This document shows positions 35,271 to 43,767 of a stretch of 64,000 nt of DNA, piece by piece; positions within the stretch are counted from its first letter, which is position 1, and every line of letters begins with the position of its first letter. The position numbers were made by a program, and so were the translations under genes. Location of the stretch: the NCBI RefSeq assembly GCF_964036595.1, contig NZ_OZ038523.1, forward strand, positions 958,501 through 1,022,500, in the 5' to 3' direction. Under the pieces are notes generated by a model that had not been told where the DNA came from, made no database searches, and was given only the letters and a program-made list of their open reading frames with translations. The stretch is from Tenacibaculum sp. 190524A05c (GTDB taxonomy: Bacteria; Bacteroidota; Bacteroidia; Flavobacteriales; Flavobacteriaceae).

Positions 35271-36375
35271 ATATACTTTCTATTTTATTTTCATTTTTAC
35301 GTTATGCATCAGCTGTAAAAAAGAAACAGTTAAAAATACTTCTGAAGTCGTTAAAACTTCTATTAAATATGCTAAAGGTTTTGATATTGTTAATGAAAAT
35401 GGAAATCGCTATTTAGTACTAAAAAAAGTATTTCAAAATGGAACTAACTCATATAAATACTTATTATCAGATAAGAGTAATTTCCAGAATAACACCTTAA
35501 AGGTTCCAGTTGAGAAATTAGTAATTACGAGTACAACTCATGTTCCTATGGTTGAACTTCTTGAAAAAGAAAAAGCAATTGTTGGATTCCCAAACACAAA
35601 ATACATTTCATCTGAAAGAACAAGAGCCTTAGTTGACTCTGGTGCAATAACCGAACTAGGATCAGAACAAAGTATGAACACCGAAATTCTAATTGACTTG
35701 GAACCAGAATTGGTAATCGGTTTCTCTTTGCATCCAAACAATAAATTATACAACAACATTAAAAAGTTAGGAATCCCTGTTGTTTTTAATGGAGAATGGT
35801 TGGAAGAAACACCTTTAGGTAGAGCAGAATGGATTAAGTTCTTTGGAGCTTTATTAGGCAAAGAAAAGAAAGCAGATAGTATTTTTTCAGTAATTGAAAA
35901 GAATTATTTGGAAGCAAAAAAAATAGCTCAATCAACAAAAAAAAAACCAAAAGTATTATCAGGAAGTATGTTTAAAGACACTTGGTATGTTCCTGCAGGT
36001 GAAAGTTTCATGGCAAAATTTATGTCTGATGCAAACCTAAATTACATATGGAAAGATACTCAAGGAACAGGTAGTTTACAGTTGAGTTTTGAAAGTGTTT
36101 TAGATAAAGCACAGTTTGCTGATTTTTGGTTAGGTTGTGGTTTAAGTGAAACTAGAGAACAACTCATTAGCTCAAATCGTCATTACGATAAATTCGACGC
36201 TTTTAACAATAAAAAAATCTATACTATTGCTTCAAAAAAAGGACCAACTGGTGGTTTAATCTATTTCGAATTGGCTCCTACTCGACCAGATTTAGTTTTG
36301 AAGGATATGATAAAAATTACGAATCCAGAAACTTTACCAGATTATGATTTATTCTTTTTCAAATCCATGGAATAA
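35260..36375 (+). CDS. ABC transporter substrate-binding lipoprotein (BtuF/FecB type)
   Basis: 371 residues from ATG 35260; an ATA-separated ATG at 35248 would place extra residues before the signal peptide. Lipobox FTLCISCKKET. TroA-type helical-backbone binding protein: VPVEKLVITSTTHVPMVELLEKEKAIVGFPN, LIDLEPELVIGFS, LGIPVVFNGEWLEETPLGRAEWIKFFGALLG, and a C-terminal KKGPTGGLIYFELAPTRPDLVLKDMI. The family binds iron-siderophores or cobalamin. Position at the end of the cob operon favours cobalamin, as a periplasmic BtuF. The permease and ATPase (BtuCD) are not in the window. Last gene of the unit. Confidence 0.88.
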   Translation: MNLKYTFYFIFIFTLCISCKKETVKNTSEVVKTSIKYAKGFDIVNENGNRYLVLKKVFQNGTNSYKYLLSDKSNFQNNTLKVPVEKLVITSTTHVPMVELLEKEKAIVGFPNTKYISSERTRALVDSGAITELGSEQSMNTEILIDLEPELVIGFSLHPNNKLYNNIKKLGIPVVFNGEWLEETPLGRAEWIKFFGALLGKEKKADSIFSVIEKNYLEAKKIAQSTKKKPKVLSGSMFKDTWYVPAGESFMAKFMSDANLNYIWKDTQGTGSLQLSFESVLDKAQFADFWLGCGLSETREQLISSNRHYDKFDAFNNKKIYTIASKKGPTGGLIYFELAPTRPDLVLKDMIKITNPETLPDYDLFFFKSME

Positions 36376-36508
36376 TCTTATTCTTTAATTCTTCAATCTT
36401 ATTACTAAAAATTCTTTTGTCATTACAATTTGCAAATCTTAGCTGCATAGGATGAATAATTTAGAAGTGTCTCTAAAAAGAGAATTACTCTAATTAAACA
36501 TCAATATT

Positions 36509-38107
36509 ATGGCTAATAACATTAAGCATATTGTATATCTAATGCTAGAAAATAGATCTTTAGATCAAGTTTTAGGATGGTTATATGATGACAAAAATCC
36601 ACCAAAGAAAAATATTCCATCTCAAACAACTCCAACATATAACGGTTTAAAACCAAGTTATTTTAACGTTGATAGTTCTGGACAAAAACATTTTGTTGTT
36701 AAAGGAACAAATAATAATATGAATGTACCTGTTCATGATCCACATGAAGAATATGCTCATGTGAATAATCAAGTATTTGGAACTACAACTACACCAACAT
36801 CTCCTACTCCACCAACAATGGGAGGTTTTTACCAAGATTTTGCTTCTTTTAATGTTAAAACTGGAGAAATCATGGAATCTTATACTCCAGAAGAATTACC
36901 AGTTTTAAATGGTTTAGCAAAGAATTTTGCGGTTTCTGATATGTATTTTTCTTCTGTTCCAACGCAAACGGACTGTAATAGAGCTTTTGCCGCTTGTGGG
37001 AATTCATTAGGAAATACGAATGATAATGTATTAGAAGCTTGGGTGAATAACAGAGGAACTGATTATATTCCTCCAAACTTAAGTCAACCTAAAGGAAGAC
37101 AGTTCAATCAAAAAACGATATGGAATGTATTATCAGAAAATGGATATGACACACCAAATGATTGGATGTTGTATAACAGTAATGGTAGTTGGTTAGAAGA
37201 CCTTCTTGGAGTTGAAGGATATTCTTATACTCGAGATTTAATGCAAACAATTCAAGATCCTTCTTTTGATAATCATTTTGCAAATATGTCTGACTTTCTA
37301 GAAAATGCTAAAGCCGGTACTTTACCAACTTTTAGTTTTTTAGAGCCAGAATGGGGTTTAGAAATTCCGGTAGACATTCTTGGAGATTATATTGATATCG
37401 GTGCTCAAGGAACAGATTATCATCCACCAACCAATTTAGCACCAGGTGAAGTATTTGTAAAAAGTATTTATGATGCTTTAACTTCTAACAAAGAAGCATG
37501 GGATCAAACCTTATTTATTATCAATTTTGATGAACACGGTGGAACTTACGATCATGAACCTACACCTTGGAGAGCAAAAGCACCGTGGGATAATAGCACT
37601 GATGGAACACCAACTCCTGCACAATTTGAAGGAGATTTTCAATTTGATCGTTTGGGTGTAAGAGTTCCATTGATTTTGGTTTCTCCACTAATTGAAGCTT
37701 CTACTGTTTTCCGTGCAGAAGGAAATACACCTTATGATCATACTTCAGTATTAGCCACCATATTAAATATCATAGGAATACCTAAAGACAAATGGCAATT
37801 AGGAAGTAGAACTGCTAACGCTCCAACTTTTGAAAATGTTTTTCAAGGAAATTCATTAAGAACTGACATTCCTGTAATTACTGCAAATGCAGCAACAGTA
37901 GTTGATAACTCTTTAAGAAAAACAGTTGGTGTTAATGATATTCAATTACGAATGATGGAGAGTATTATTAATAAAACAATGAAGGAGAAAGGCTTAACGG
38001 CGAACAACTTGGATGAACTAGCCATAAAAAAACTCGACAAGAGTAAAACACTTGCCGAGCTTAGTTCTGATTTTGTAAATATTATTAAGAAGATTAAAGG
38101 AATCTAA
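36509..38107 (+). CDS. PLC/acid-phosphatase-type phosphoesterase (PF04185)
   Basis: 532 residues. The family opens with IKHIVYLMLENRSLDQVLGW, whose Glu-Asn-Arg-Ser is the metal and nucleophile motif of phospholipase C / AcpA phosphoesterases. Further support: VSDMYFSSVPTQTDCNRAFAACG, FSFLEPEWG, INFDEHGGTYDHEPTPW (metal ligands) and LGVRVPLILVSPLIEAS with TPYDHTSVLATILNIIGI. There is no signal peptide; the protein starts directly on the catalytic domain, unlike Pseudomonas PLCs, which use Tat signals. Substrate (phospholipid, phosphodiester or acyl phosphate) is unknown. It lies 133 bases after the cob unit, probably with its own promoter. Confidence 0.88.
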   Translation: MANNIKHIVYLMLENRSLDQVLGWLYDDKNPPKKNIPSQTTPTYNGLKPSYFNVDSSGQKHFVVKGTNNNMNVPVHDPHEEYAHVNNQVFGTTTTPTSPTPPTMGGFYQDFASFNVKTGEIMESYTPEELPVLNGLAKNFAVSDMYFSSVPTQTDCNRAFAACGNSLGNTNDNVLEAWVNNRGTDYIPPNLSQPKGRQFNQKTIWNVLSENGYDTPNDWMLYNSNGSWLEDLLGVEGYSYTRDLMQTIQDPSFDNHFANMSDFLENAKAGTLPTFSFLEPEWGLEIPVDILGDYIDIGAQGTDYHPPTNLAPGEVFVKSIYDALTSNKEAWDQTLFIINFDEHGGTYDHEPTPWRAKAPWDNSTDGTPTPAQFEGDFQFDRLGVRVPLILVSPLIEASTVFRAEGNTPYDHTSVLATILNIIGIPKDKWQLGSRTANAPTFENVFQGNSLRTDIPVITANAATVVDNSLRKTVGVNDIQLRMMESIINKTMKEKGLTANNLDELAIKKLDKSKTLAELSSDFVNIIKKIKGI

Positions 38108-38119
38108 TAAATTCTTTTT

Positions 38120-38716
38120 CTAATGATTATCCTTTAGTAACTCAGGAAATTTACGCTTAAATCTATTTAATCTTGGAATGGAAACATTCTTAACATAAGG
38201 ATTATTTGGGTTTAAGCGTTCATAATTTTGATGATACTCTTCAGCTTCATAAAACTTCTTCAGTTTTGTTACTTCCGTTGCTATTTTATTATCGTAAAAT
38301 TGAGTGTTTAAAATCTTAATATAGTCTTCAATTATTTTCTTCTCTTCTGGATTAGAATAAAAAGCAATTGATCTATACTGAGTTCCATAATCAGGATGTT
38401 GACCGTTTACCGTAGTTGGATCATGTGAACCAAAAAACACTTTTACTAAAGTTTTAAAACTAACTTTTTTCGGATTGTAATACACAGCAACAGTTTCAGC
38501 ATGTCCTGTAGTTCCTGTTCCTATTTTCCTGTAGGTTGGATTTTTCGTATTTCCTCCGGCATACCCTGAAACTGCTTCACTTACACCATCCACACTTTCG
38601 AAAATAGCCTCTACACACCAAAAACATCCACTAGCAAAATAAGCTACTTCTTGCTTTTTTTGAGCATTACTCACTGCAATTAATCCAACAAAAATTATCG
38701 TTATAAGTTTCTTCAT
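38120..38716 (-). CDS. msrA: peptide-methionine (S)-S-oxide reductase, exported
   Basis: 198 residues. Signal peptide MKKLITIIFVGLIAVSNAQ, then the MsrA catalytic motif YFASGCFWCVEAIFESVDGV with the active Cys, SGYAGGNTKNPTYRKIGTGTTGHAE, and FFGSHDPTTVNGQHPDYGTQYRS. Reduces the S-epimer of methionine sulfoxide in oxidised proteins; the signal peptide places it in the periplasm. The C-terminus (NVSIPRLNRFKRKFPELL) is a common short extension. It is convergent with the phosphoesterase gene, with 12 bases between the stops, and stands apart from the heme genes upstream. Confidence 0.95.
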   Translation of the reverse strand: MKKLITIIFVGLIAVSNAQKKQEVAYFASGCFWCVEAIFESVDGVSEAVSGYAGGNTKNPTYRKIGTGTTGHAETVAVYYNPKKVSFKTLVKVFFGSHDPTTVNGQHPDYGTQYRSIAFYSNPEEKKIIEDYIKILNTQFYDNKIATEVTKLKKFYEAEEYHQNYERLNPNNPYVKNVSIPRLNRFKRKFPELLKDNH

Positions 38717-38776
38717 TTTTAATCGTTTTGAACTTCGTCGTATGGTCTTTTTAATTCTTTCATTAAAATAAATAAA

Positions 38777-38810
38777 AAAAAGCTATTCGAGCCATTCGAA
38801 TAGCTTTTCA
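38777..38810 (-). terminator. Rho-independent terminator of the hmuY-like gene
   Basis: AAAGCTATTCGA/TCGAATAGCTTT stem, followed on the minus strand by a T-run, 35 bases past the stop at 38843. Confidence 0.85.
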
Positions 38811-38842
38811 GATTAAAAACTAACAAAATTCAACTTAGATGA

Positions 38843-39484
38843 CTATTGAATATTTTTGTCTCCTACATTTGGGTTATAAACGTAGTTAAATGTGAAATGT
38901 CTTGCGTTATCTGCATTAGATGGATCATTGTCTTTATAATAGCTAATGATTTCCATTTTAGCATAGTTCCCATCCACAGTTCTTACAACAATAACTTTTC
39001 CTGCTAAAGGACTAATTAAATGCGTTGGCGGACCTGCATAGTTATACCATCCATTATCACTTCCTGTTGGTAAAGCGTAAGTCCCAGTAGCGTCTTGTGA
39101 ATATGAAGCTGCATCTGCTGGTGCAACAACAACATCTCCGAAAGTTCCTGTCATAACTGTTAAAGCAGCATCACCCGTTCTTTCTGGTTCATCTGTTAAT
39201 CCGCCAATTTTCGCTCCTCCGTTTACTAAAATTGTTGTTCCTCTAAAAGCAATATCCCAACTACTATCTGTTACTATTTCTCCCGTTTTAAAACTAAAAC
39301 CTGTAAATGTTCCCGAAGTTACAGGTGGACTTTGAGTATAATCTGTGGTTTGTAAAGCTGGTAAATTAGTAACCGTTTTTGATTCTACCGGTAATACATT
39401 TGATCCATCATTGTTGTCGTCATTACATGAAGTGAAGACGAAACTTACAATCATTAAACTTGCTATTAATTTTAAGCGTTTCAT
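38843..39484 (-). CDS. HmuY-family heme-binding lipoprotein
   Basis: 213 residues. Lipobox MIVSFVFTSCNDDNND followed by an Asp/Asn tether. The HmuY-type body contains FTGFSFKTGEIVTDSSWDIAFRGTTILVNGG (the conserved SWDIAFRG strand), then YAKMEIISYYKDNDP and RHFTFNYVYNP. HmuY proteins capture heme outside the cell and pass it to a TonB receptor. The gene directly follows such a receptor (27 bases apart). Heme ligand residues cannot be placed by eye. Confidence 0.88.
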   Translation of the reverse strand: MKRLKLIASLMIVSFVFTSCNDDNNDGSNVLPVESKTVTNLPALQTTDYTQSPPVTSGTFTGFSFKTGEIVTDSSWDIAFRGTTILVNGGAKIGGLTDEPERTGDAALTVMTGTFGDVVVAPADAASYSQDATGTYALPTGSDNGWYNYAGPPTHLISPLAGKVIVVRTVDGNYAKMEIISYYKDNDPSNADNARHFTFNYVYNPNVGDKNIQ

Positions 39485-39511
39485 ATGTTTACTATTAATT
39501 GATAATTATTA

Positions 39512-41560
39512 TTAAATATTAAATTGAATTCTGGTGTAAAAAGTTCTTCCTAAACGAAGAGCCGCATCTAGATTTTGAAAATTTTCTATATTTTCATTTC
39601 CATCACTATCAAAGAGATTATCAACTCCTAATTGAAGGTTCAGAGTATTGAAAAATTCTTTTTGAATTGCGATATTCACTAGTGTATTGCTCGCCACAAA
39701 ATCATCAAAAGCATCTATCACATCTCCACTGTTATTGGTATCAAATAGTGCATATTTACTTCTGTAGAGTACACGAACGTTTGCTGAAAAATTATGCGTA
39801 AAGTTTTCATAAAATAGTTTAGCATTAGCGGTATGCTTTGATCTATTCGCTAAACCGAAATAATTACTTAGTGTTAATCTTTCTGAAGGAGAAGTTGTGG
39901 TTCTTCTAAAAAATACTTCTCCATTATTTATCCTTTGAATTTCTTCCTTATCACCCGTATCTAAAAACTGATAACCTAAAGAGAAACGGAGATTATTATT
40001 TACCTTATAATTAACATCTAACTCAACTCCTTGAGTAAATACTCGATCTCTATTTTCATATGAAAAAACTGATGTATTTGGTAAATCTGGAAAGTTTGTT
40101 GAAACGACGAAAGTGTTAATTAAATCTTTAATATCATTTCTAAACAAATTGATATTAATCTTTAATTGAGATATTGGTTTTAATTGAAAACCTAAGTTAT
40201 ATCCAATAGAACTTTCTGGTTTTAGCTCCTTACTTAATGAACTCACCTCTGGCCTATCTCCGTATAATTCGTGTAATACTTGAGTTCCCAATACAATATA
40301 TCCTCCTGCTGTATTTCTAAAATTGAAAAATAATTGCCTAAAATCAGGGACTTTATATCCAAATCCAACTGAGGTTTTTGCTGTTAACCAAGTATTGATT
40401 TTATAGTTTGCAGAAAGCTTTGGACTAAAAGCAGACTTAAATTTATTAAAGGCATCGAATCTTAATCCGGCAATTACATTTATTCGTTCTGAAATATTTG
40501 TATCAAATTGACCAAATGCATAGTATGCATTAAACTGTTCTTTACCATCAAAAAAAGTTCTTTCTAAAGCATCGAAATTCCCACCAATACCTGTAACTAA
40601 AGTTCCACTATCTAAATGTAATTCTGTTTTAATTTCAGGTCTATATAGTGTTTGATTAAAAACTGAAGATTCTCCATTAAAGACACTTTCTGTTTTAAAA
40701 CGGGTACCATATAACAGATAATTTATCTTAAATGAATCACTGAAATTATGCGATGTTTTTATGGAAGCTCCATAGTCCGTTCTTTTACCATCTCCTGAAT
40801 CATTAAAAATTTCTTCAGTGAAATATCTTCCATCAATTGTAGTGTTTAGTTTTTCATTGAATTTATATGTTAAACGAAGATTCCCCGTACCATTTTGATA
40901 TGCTTGTGCTGTATTAGAATTATCTCCTGGAGATAAATCATAAGCTCCTCCTGAGTTTAAATTTATTCCCGCGTCAATACCAAATCGGTTTTTACCATAA
41001 GTTAGATTCGCATTGATATCAAGTTCTTCTCTGGCTTGAATTCTAGACATATAACTTACAGAACCTTTAGTAACACCATCTTTTGGATTCTCCGTTATAA
41101 TATTTATTACGCCTCCTAGAGCTTCAGATCCATATAAAGAAGATGATGGTCCTTTTACAATTTCTATCTGTTTGATGTTATTGATAGACAATCTATTCAA
41201 ATCAATATTCCCTGAAGTTCTTCCTATTAGCGGTAATCCATTAACTAAAATTAAAGTGTAATCAGCATCTACACCTTGCATTTGAACACCTTCTGAATTA
41301 CCAAAATCAGAAACCATAACTAATCCTGTTTGTTCTAAAATGATATCTCGTAATCGTGTTGAACCTGTTTGAAAAATTTGCTTTTTAGATATTAAAGTAA
41401 CAGGCATAGGAACTGATGAAAGTTGTCTCTTCGTTCTTGTTGCTGTTACTATAACTTCATCTAGTTTATTATCTAAACTGTCTTTCTTCCTGTTTTCTTG
41501 GGAAAAAGACGGTATAATCGATATTACTATTAGTATTCTTAAAATCTTATTTAGAAACAT
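39512..41560 (-). CDS. TonB-dependent receptor, HmuR-like (heme/iron)
   Basis: 682 residues. Signal peptide MFLNKILRILIVISIIPSFSQ; TonB box LDEVIVTATRTKRQ; plug with VPMPVTLISKKQIFQTGSTRLRDIILEQTGLV and IEIVKGPSSSLYGSEALGGVINIITENP; then a beta-barrel ending in YTRIQFNI. The VPDFRQLFFNFRN segment corresponds to the FRAP/NPL-type heme receptor region, though the exact motif is degenerate. HmuY-like lipoprotein downstream supports heme as substrate. The start is divergent from a DUF6607 gene across 93 bases, and each side has a TAnnTTTG -7 element. Confidence 0.88.
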   Translation of the reverse strand: MFLNKILRILIVISIIPSFSQENRKKDSLDNKLDEVIVTATRTKRQLSSVPMPVTLISKKQIFQTGSTRLRDIILEQTGLVMVSDFGNSEGVQMQGVDADYTLILVNGLPLIGRTSGNIDLNRLSINNIKQIEIVKGPSSSLYGSEALGGVINIITENPKDGVTKGSVSYMSRIQAREELDINANLTYGKNRFGIDAGINLNSGGAYDLSPGDNSNTAQAYQNGTGNLRLTYKFNEKLNTTIDGRYFTEEIFNDSGDGKRTDYGASIKTSHNFSDSFKINYLLYGTRFKTESVFNGESSVFNQTLYRPEIKTELHLDSGTLVTGIGGNFDALERTFFDGKEQFNAYYAFGQFDTNISERINVIAGLRFDAFNKFKSAFSPKLSANYKINTWLTAKTSVGFGYKVPDFRQLFFNFRNTAGGYIVLGTQVLHELYGDRPEVSSLSKELKPESSIGYNLGFQLKPISQLKININLFRNDIKDLINTFVVSTNFPDLPNTSVFSYENRDRVFTQGVELDVNYKVNNNLRFSLGYQFLDTGDKEEIQRINNGEVFFRRTTTSPSERLTLSNYFGLANRSKHTANAKLFYENFTHNFSANVRVLYRSKYALFDTNNSGDVIDAFDDFVASNTLVNIAIQKEFFNTLNLQLGVDNLFDSDGNENIENFQNLDAALRLGRTFYTRIQFNI

Positions 41561-41577
41561 TCTTAATAATTTTGACG

Positions 41578-41585
41578 CAAATATA
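41578..41585 (-). promoter_or_regulatory. -7 element for the HmuR-like receptor
   Basis: Minus strand TATATTTG (TAnnTTTG). Transcription from about 41573 would give a leader of roughly 12 bases. Half of a divergent promoter pair. Confidence 0.5.
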
Positions 41586-41618
41586 TGTTTTATTTTTAAT
41601 CAATCTAAATAAATATTA

Positions 41619-41626
41619 TAAATTTG
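41619..41626 (+). promoter_or_regulatory. -7 element for the DUF6607 gene
   Basis: TAAATTTG (TAnnTTTG) 27 bases upstream of the ATG at 41654. The AT-rich stretch between the two divergent elements could hold a Fur-type site, but no convincing palindrome was found. Confidence 0.5.
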
Positions 41627-41653
41627 CAGTATCAAAATTTTAAATACACCGAG

Positions 41654-42562
41654 ATGAAAAAACTAATAATGGTATTAACGGCAACTGCAGTTGGTATTTG
41701 TTCAATTAATGCTCAGAAGAATAAAAAGCAGCAGGATAGAGATGCTATAAAAGCAATGAGTGGTTGTTATAAGGTAGGTTTTAATTTTACTGAAACCTTT
41801 AATTATTCAACGGATAGTTTATATAAACCTTCTAAAGTTAAACATGATAAAGCACTAGAATGGGTTGAAGTTGTAACCGACAAAAACAATAAAATTCAAT
41901 TACAACATTTATTAATAGTTGGTCCTAAAAACAGACCACATATTGTAAAACATTGGCGTCAAGACTGGTTATTTGAAAACCAAGACATGTTTATGTTTCA
42001 AAAAGGAACGCACTGGAAATATGTAGAGTTACCAAAAGAAAATGTTGAAGGACAATGGACTCAAAAAGTATTTCAAGTTGATGATAGTCCTAGATATGAA
42101 GGAACTGCAACTTGGGTACATGTTGATGGCAAAAGTTATTGGGAAAATGGAACTGATGCTCCTTTAGCCCGTCGTGAGCATACCAAAAGATCTGATTACA
42201 ATGTAATGCATAGAAGAAACCGTCATGAAATTACTTCTGAAGGATGGATTCATGAACAAGACAATGATAAAATCGTTAGAGAAGATAATAAAGAAGATTT
42301 CATTCTTGCTCAAGAAAAAGGATATAATACTTACGTAAAAGTTGAAGATTCAAAATGTGAAGCTGCTCAAAAATGGTGGGCAGAACACAAAGGATTATGG
42401 AAAAAAATCCGCAAAAAATGGGATAAAGCTTTTGATATGAAAAAAGATATTACACTTCAACCAAAAGTAAATAATAAGAAATTATTCTCTCATCTATTTG
42501 CTCTAAAAGCAGATGCATCTAAGAATGAGGTGAATACGATCATTGATCAATTTTTAAATTAA
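41654..42562 (+). CDS. secreted DUF6607 family protein
   Basis: 302 residues from ATG 41654, which opens a signal peptide (MKKLIMVLTATAVGICSINAQ). The body matches what I know as DUF6607: AIKAMSGCYKVGFNFTETFNYS, HIVKHWRQDWLFENQDMFMFQKGTHWKYV, WTQKVFQVDDSPRYEGTATWVHVDGKSYWEN, and APLARREHTKRSDYNVMHRRNRHEIT. It is rich in Trp and His. Function is unknown; the gene is typically found next to TonB heme/iron receptors, as here, so a part in iron acquisition is plausible. The upstream residues in the longer open frame would precede the signal peptide. Confidence 0.85.
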   Translation: MKKLIMVLTATAVGICSINAQKNKKQQDRDAIKAMSGCYKVGFNFTETFNYSTDSLYKPSKVKHDKALEWVEVVTDKNNKIQLQHLLIVGPKNRPHIVKHWRQDWLFENQDMFMFQKGTHWKYVELPKENVEGQWTQKVFQVDDSPRYEGTATWVHVDGKSYWENGTDAPLARREHTKRSDYNVMHRRNRHEITSEGWIHEQDNDKIVREDNKEDFILAQEKGYNTYVKVEDSKCEAAQKWWAEHKGLWKKIRKKWDKAFDMKKDITLQPKVNNKKLFSHLFALKADASKNEVNTIIDQFLN

Positions 42563-42583
42563 TGTTCTCAATTTGTGTTGTTT

Positions 42584-42622
42584 TAAATCTCACTCTTAAT
42601 CACTTAGGAGTGGGATTTTTTA
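42584..42622 (+). terminator. Rho-independent terminator of the DUF6607 gene
   Basis: AAATCTCACTCtTAA...gGAGTGGGATTT imperfect 11-bp stem with a six-T tail, about 22 bases after the stop. Confidence 0.75.
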
Positions 42623-42690
42623 TTGTTCACAACTTTGTTTGCCAAAACTAGTTGGGTTTCCTACATTTGTTAAAGAATTCAAGAGTATTA

Positions 42691-43767
42691 ATGGAACACT
42701 TTATAGTATCTGCACGTAAATATAGACCTCAAAACTTTGAGGATGTTGTTGGGCAACAAGCCATAACAAATACGTTAGAAAATGCTATTAAAAACAACCA
42801 TTTAGCACAGGCGCTTCTATTTACTGGTCCTCGTGGAGTTGGTAAAACATCTTGTGCTCGTATTCTTGCCAAACGAATCAATCAAGAAAGTTCCGACAAT
42901 TCTGATGAAGATTTTGCATTCAATATTTTTGAATTAGATGCAGCTTCAAATAACTCAGTTGATGACATTAGAAACTTAACTGATCAAGTTCGTATTCCAC
43001 CTCAAACAGGAAAATATAAAGTATATATTATTGATGAGGTGCACATGTTGTCTCAAGCAGCATTCAATGCATTCTTAAAAACATTAGAAGAACCACCAGC
43101 ACATGCTATTTTTATATTAGCAACTACAGAAAAACACAAAATCATTCCAACGATTTTATCACGTTGTCAGATTTTTGATTTCAAAAGAATTGGTGTTTTA
43201 GATGCTAAGAATTATTTGAAAATCATCTGTGAACGTGAAAACATTACAGCAGAAGATGATGCCTTGCATATTATCGCTCAAAAAGCAGATGGTGCCATGC
43301 GTGATGCATTATCTATTTTTGATAGAGTTGTAAGTTTTTCTGGAGATAATTTAACTCGTGAAGCTGTAACTCAAAATCTAAATGTTTTAGATTATGAAGT
43401 TTACTTTAATATGACGGATTTATTATTAGAAAATAAAATTCCAGAAGTATTAATGGCTTATAACGATGTTTTATCTAAAGGATTTGAAGGACAACATTTT
43501 ATTAGTGGATTGGCTTCTCATTTTAGAGATTTATTAGTTGCAAAAGATACTGCAACTGTTAGTTTACTTGAAGTTGGTGATACTGTAAAAAAGAAATACT
43601 TAGAGCAAGCTGTAAAAGCATCTATGCCTTTTTTACTTCCTGCAATAGATAAGGCTAATGATTGTGATCTAAAATATAAGTCCAGCAAAAACCAACGACT
43701 CCTGGTTGAACTTTGTTTAATGCAACTTGCCTCTATCTCTTTTGATGGAGAGAAAAAAAAAATCTAG
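42691..43767 (+). CDS. dnaX: DNA polymerase III subunit gamma/tau, N-terminal part (gamma-like)
   Basis: 358 residues from ATG 42691 (MEHFIVSARKYRPQNFEDVVG). AAA+ clamp-loader ATPase: TGPRGVGKTSCARILAKRI (Walker A), YKVYIIDEVHMLSQAAFNAFLKTLEEPP (Walker B), ATTEKHKIIPTILSRCQIFDFKRI (sensor 1/SRC arginine finger). The four-Cys zinc module of E. coli DnaX is missing, as I recall for other Bacteroidota. The frame ends GEKKKI-stop within a run of ten A (43753-43762). One base out of frame, the sequence continues directly as SSNFIIPATFF, so full-length tau needs a frame change in the run. Gamma-like product as read. Confidence 0.9.
   Translation: MEHFIVSARKYRPQNFEDVVGQQAITNTLENAIKNNHLAQALLFTGPRGVGKTSCARILAKRINQESSDNSDEDFAFNIFELDAASNNSVDDIRNLTDQVRIPPQTGKYKVYIIDEVHMLSQAAFNAFLKTLEEPPAHAIFILATTEKHKIIPTILSRCQIFDFKRIGVLDAKNYLKIICERENITAEDDALHIIAQKADGAMRDALSIFDRVVSFSGDNLTREAVTQNLNVLDYEVYFNMTDLLLENKIPEVLMAYNDVLSKGFEGQHFISGLASHFRDLLVAKDTATVSLLEVGDTVKKKYLEQAVKASMPFLLPAIDKANDCDLKYKSSKNQRLLVELCLMQLASISFDGEKKKI

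Noticed and set aside
41590..41620. Possible Fur box between the HmuR-like and DUF6607 genes (TTTTTAATCAATCTAAAT)
   Set aside because: Only one half is convincing and symmetry is poor; not enough to call.
42652..42690. TTG start 13 codons before the dnaX ATG
   Set aside because: The DnaX family starts at the MEHFIVSARKYRPQ type sequence, and the added residues overlap the promoter region.
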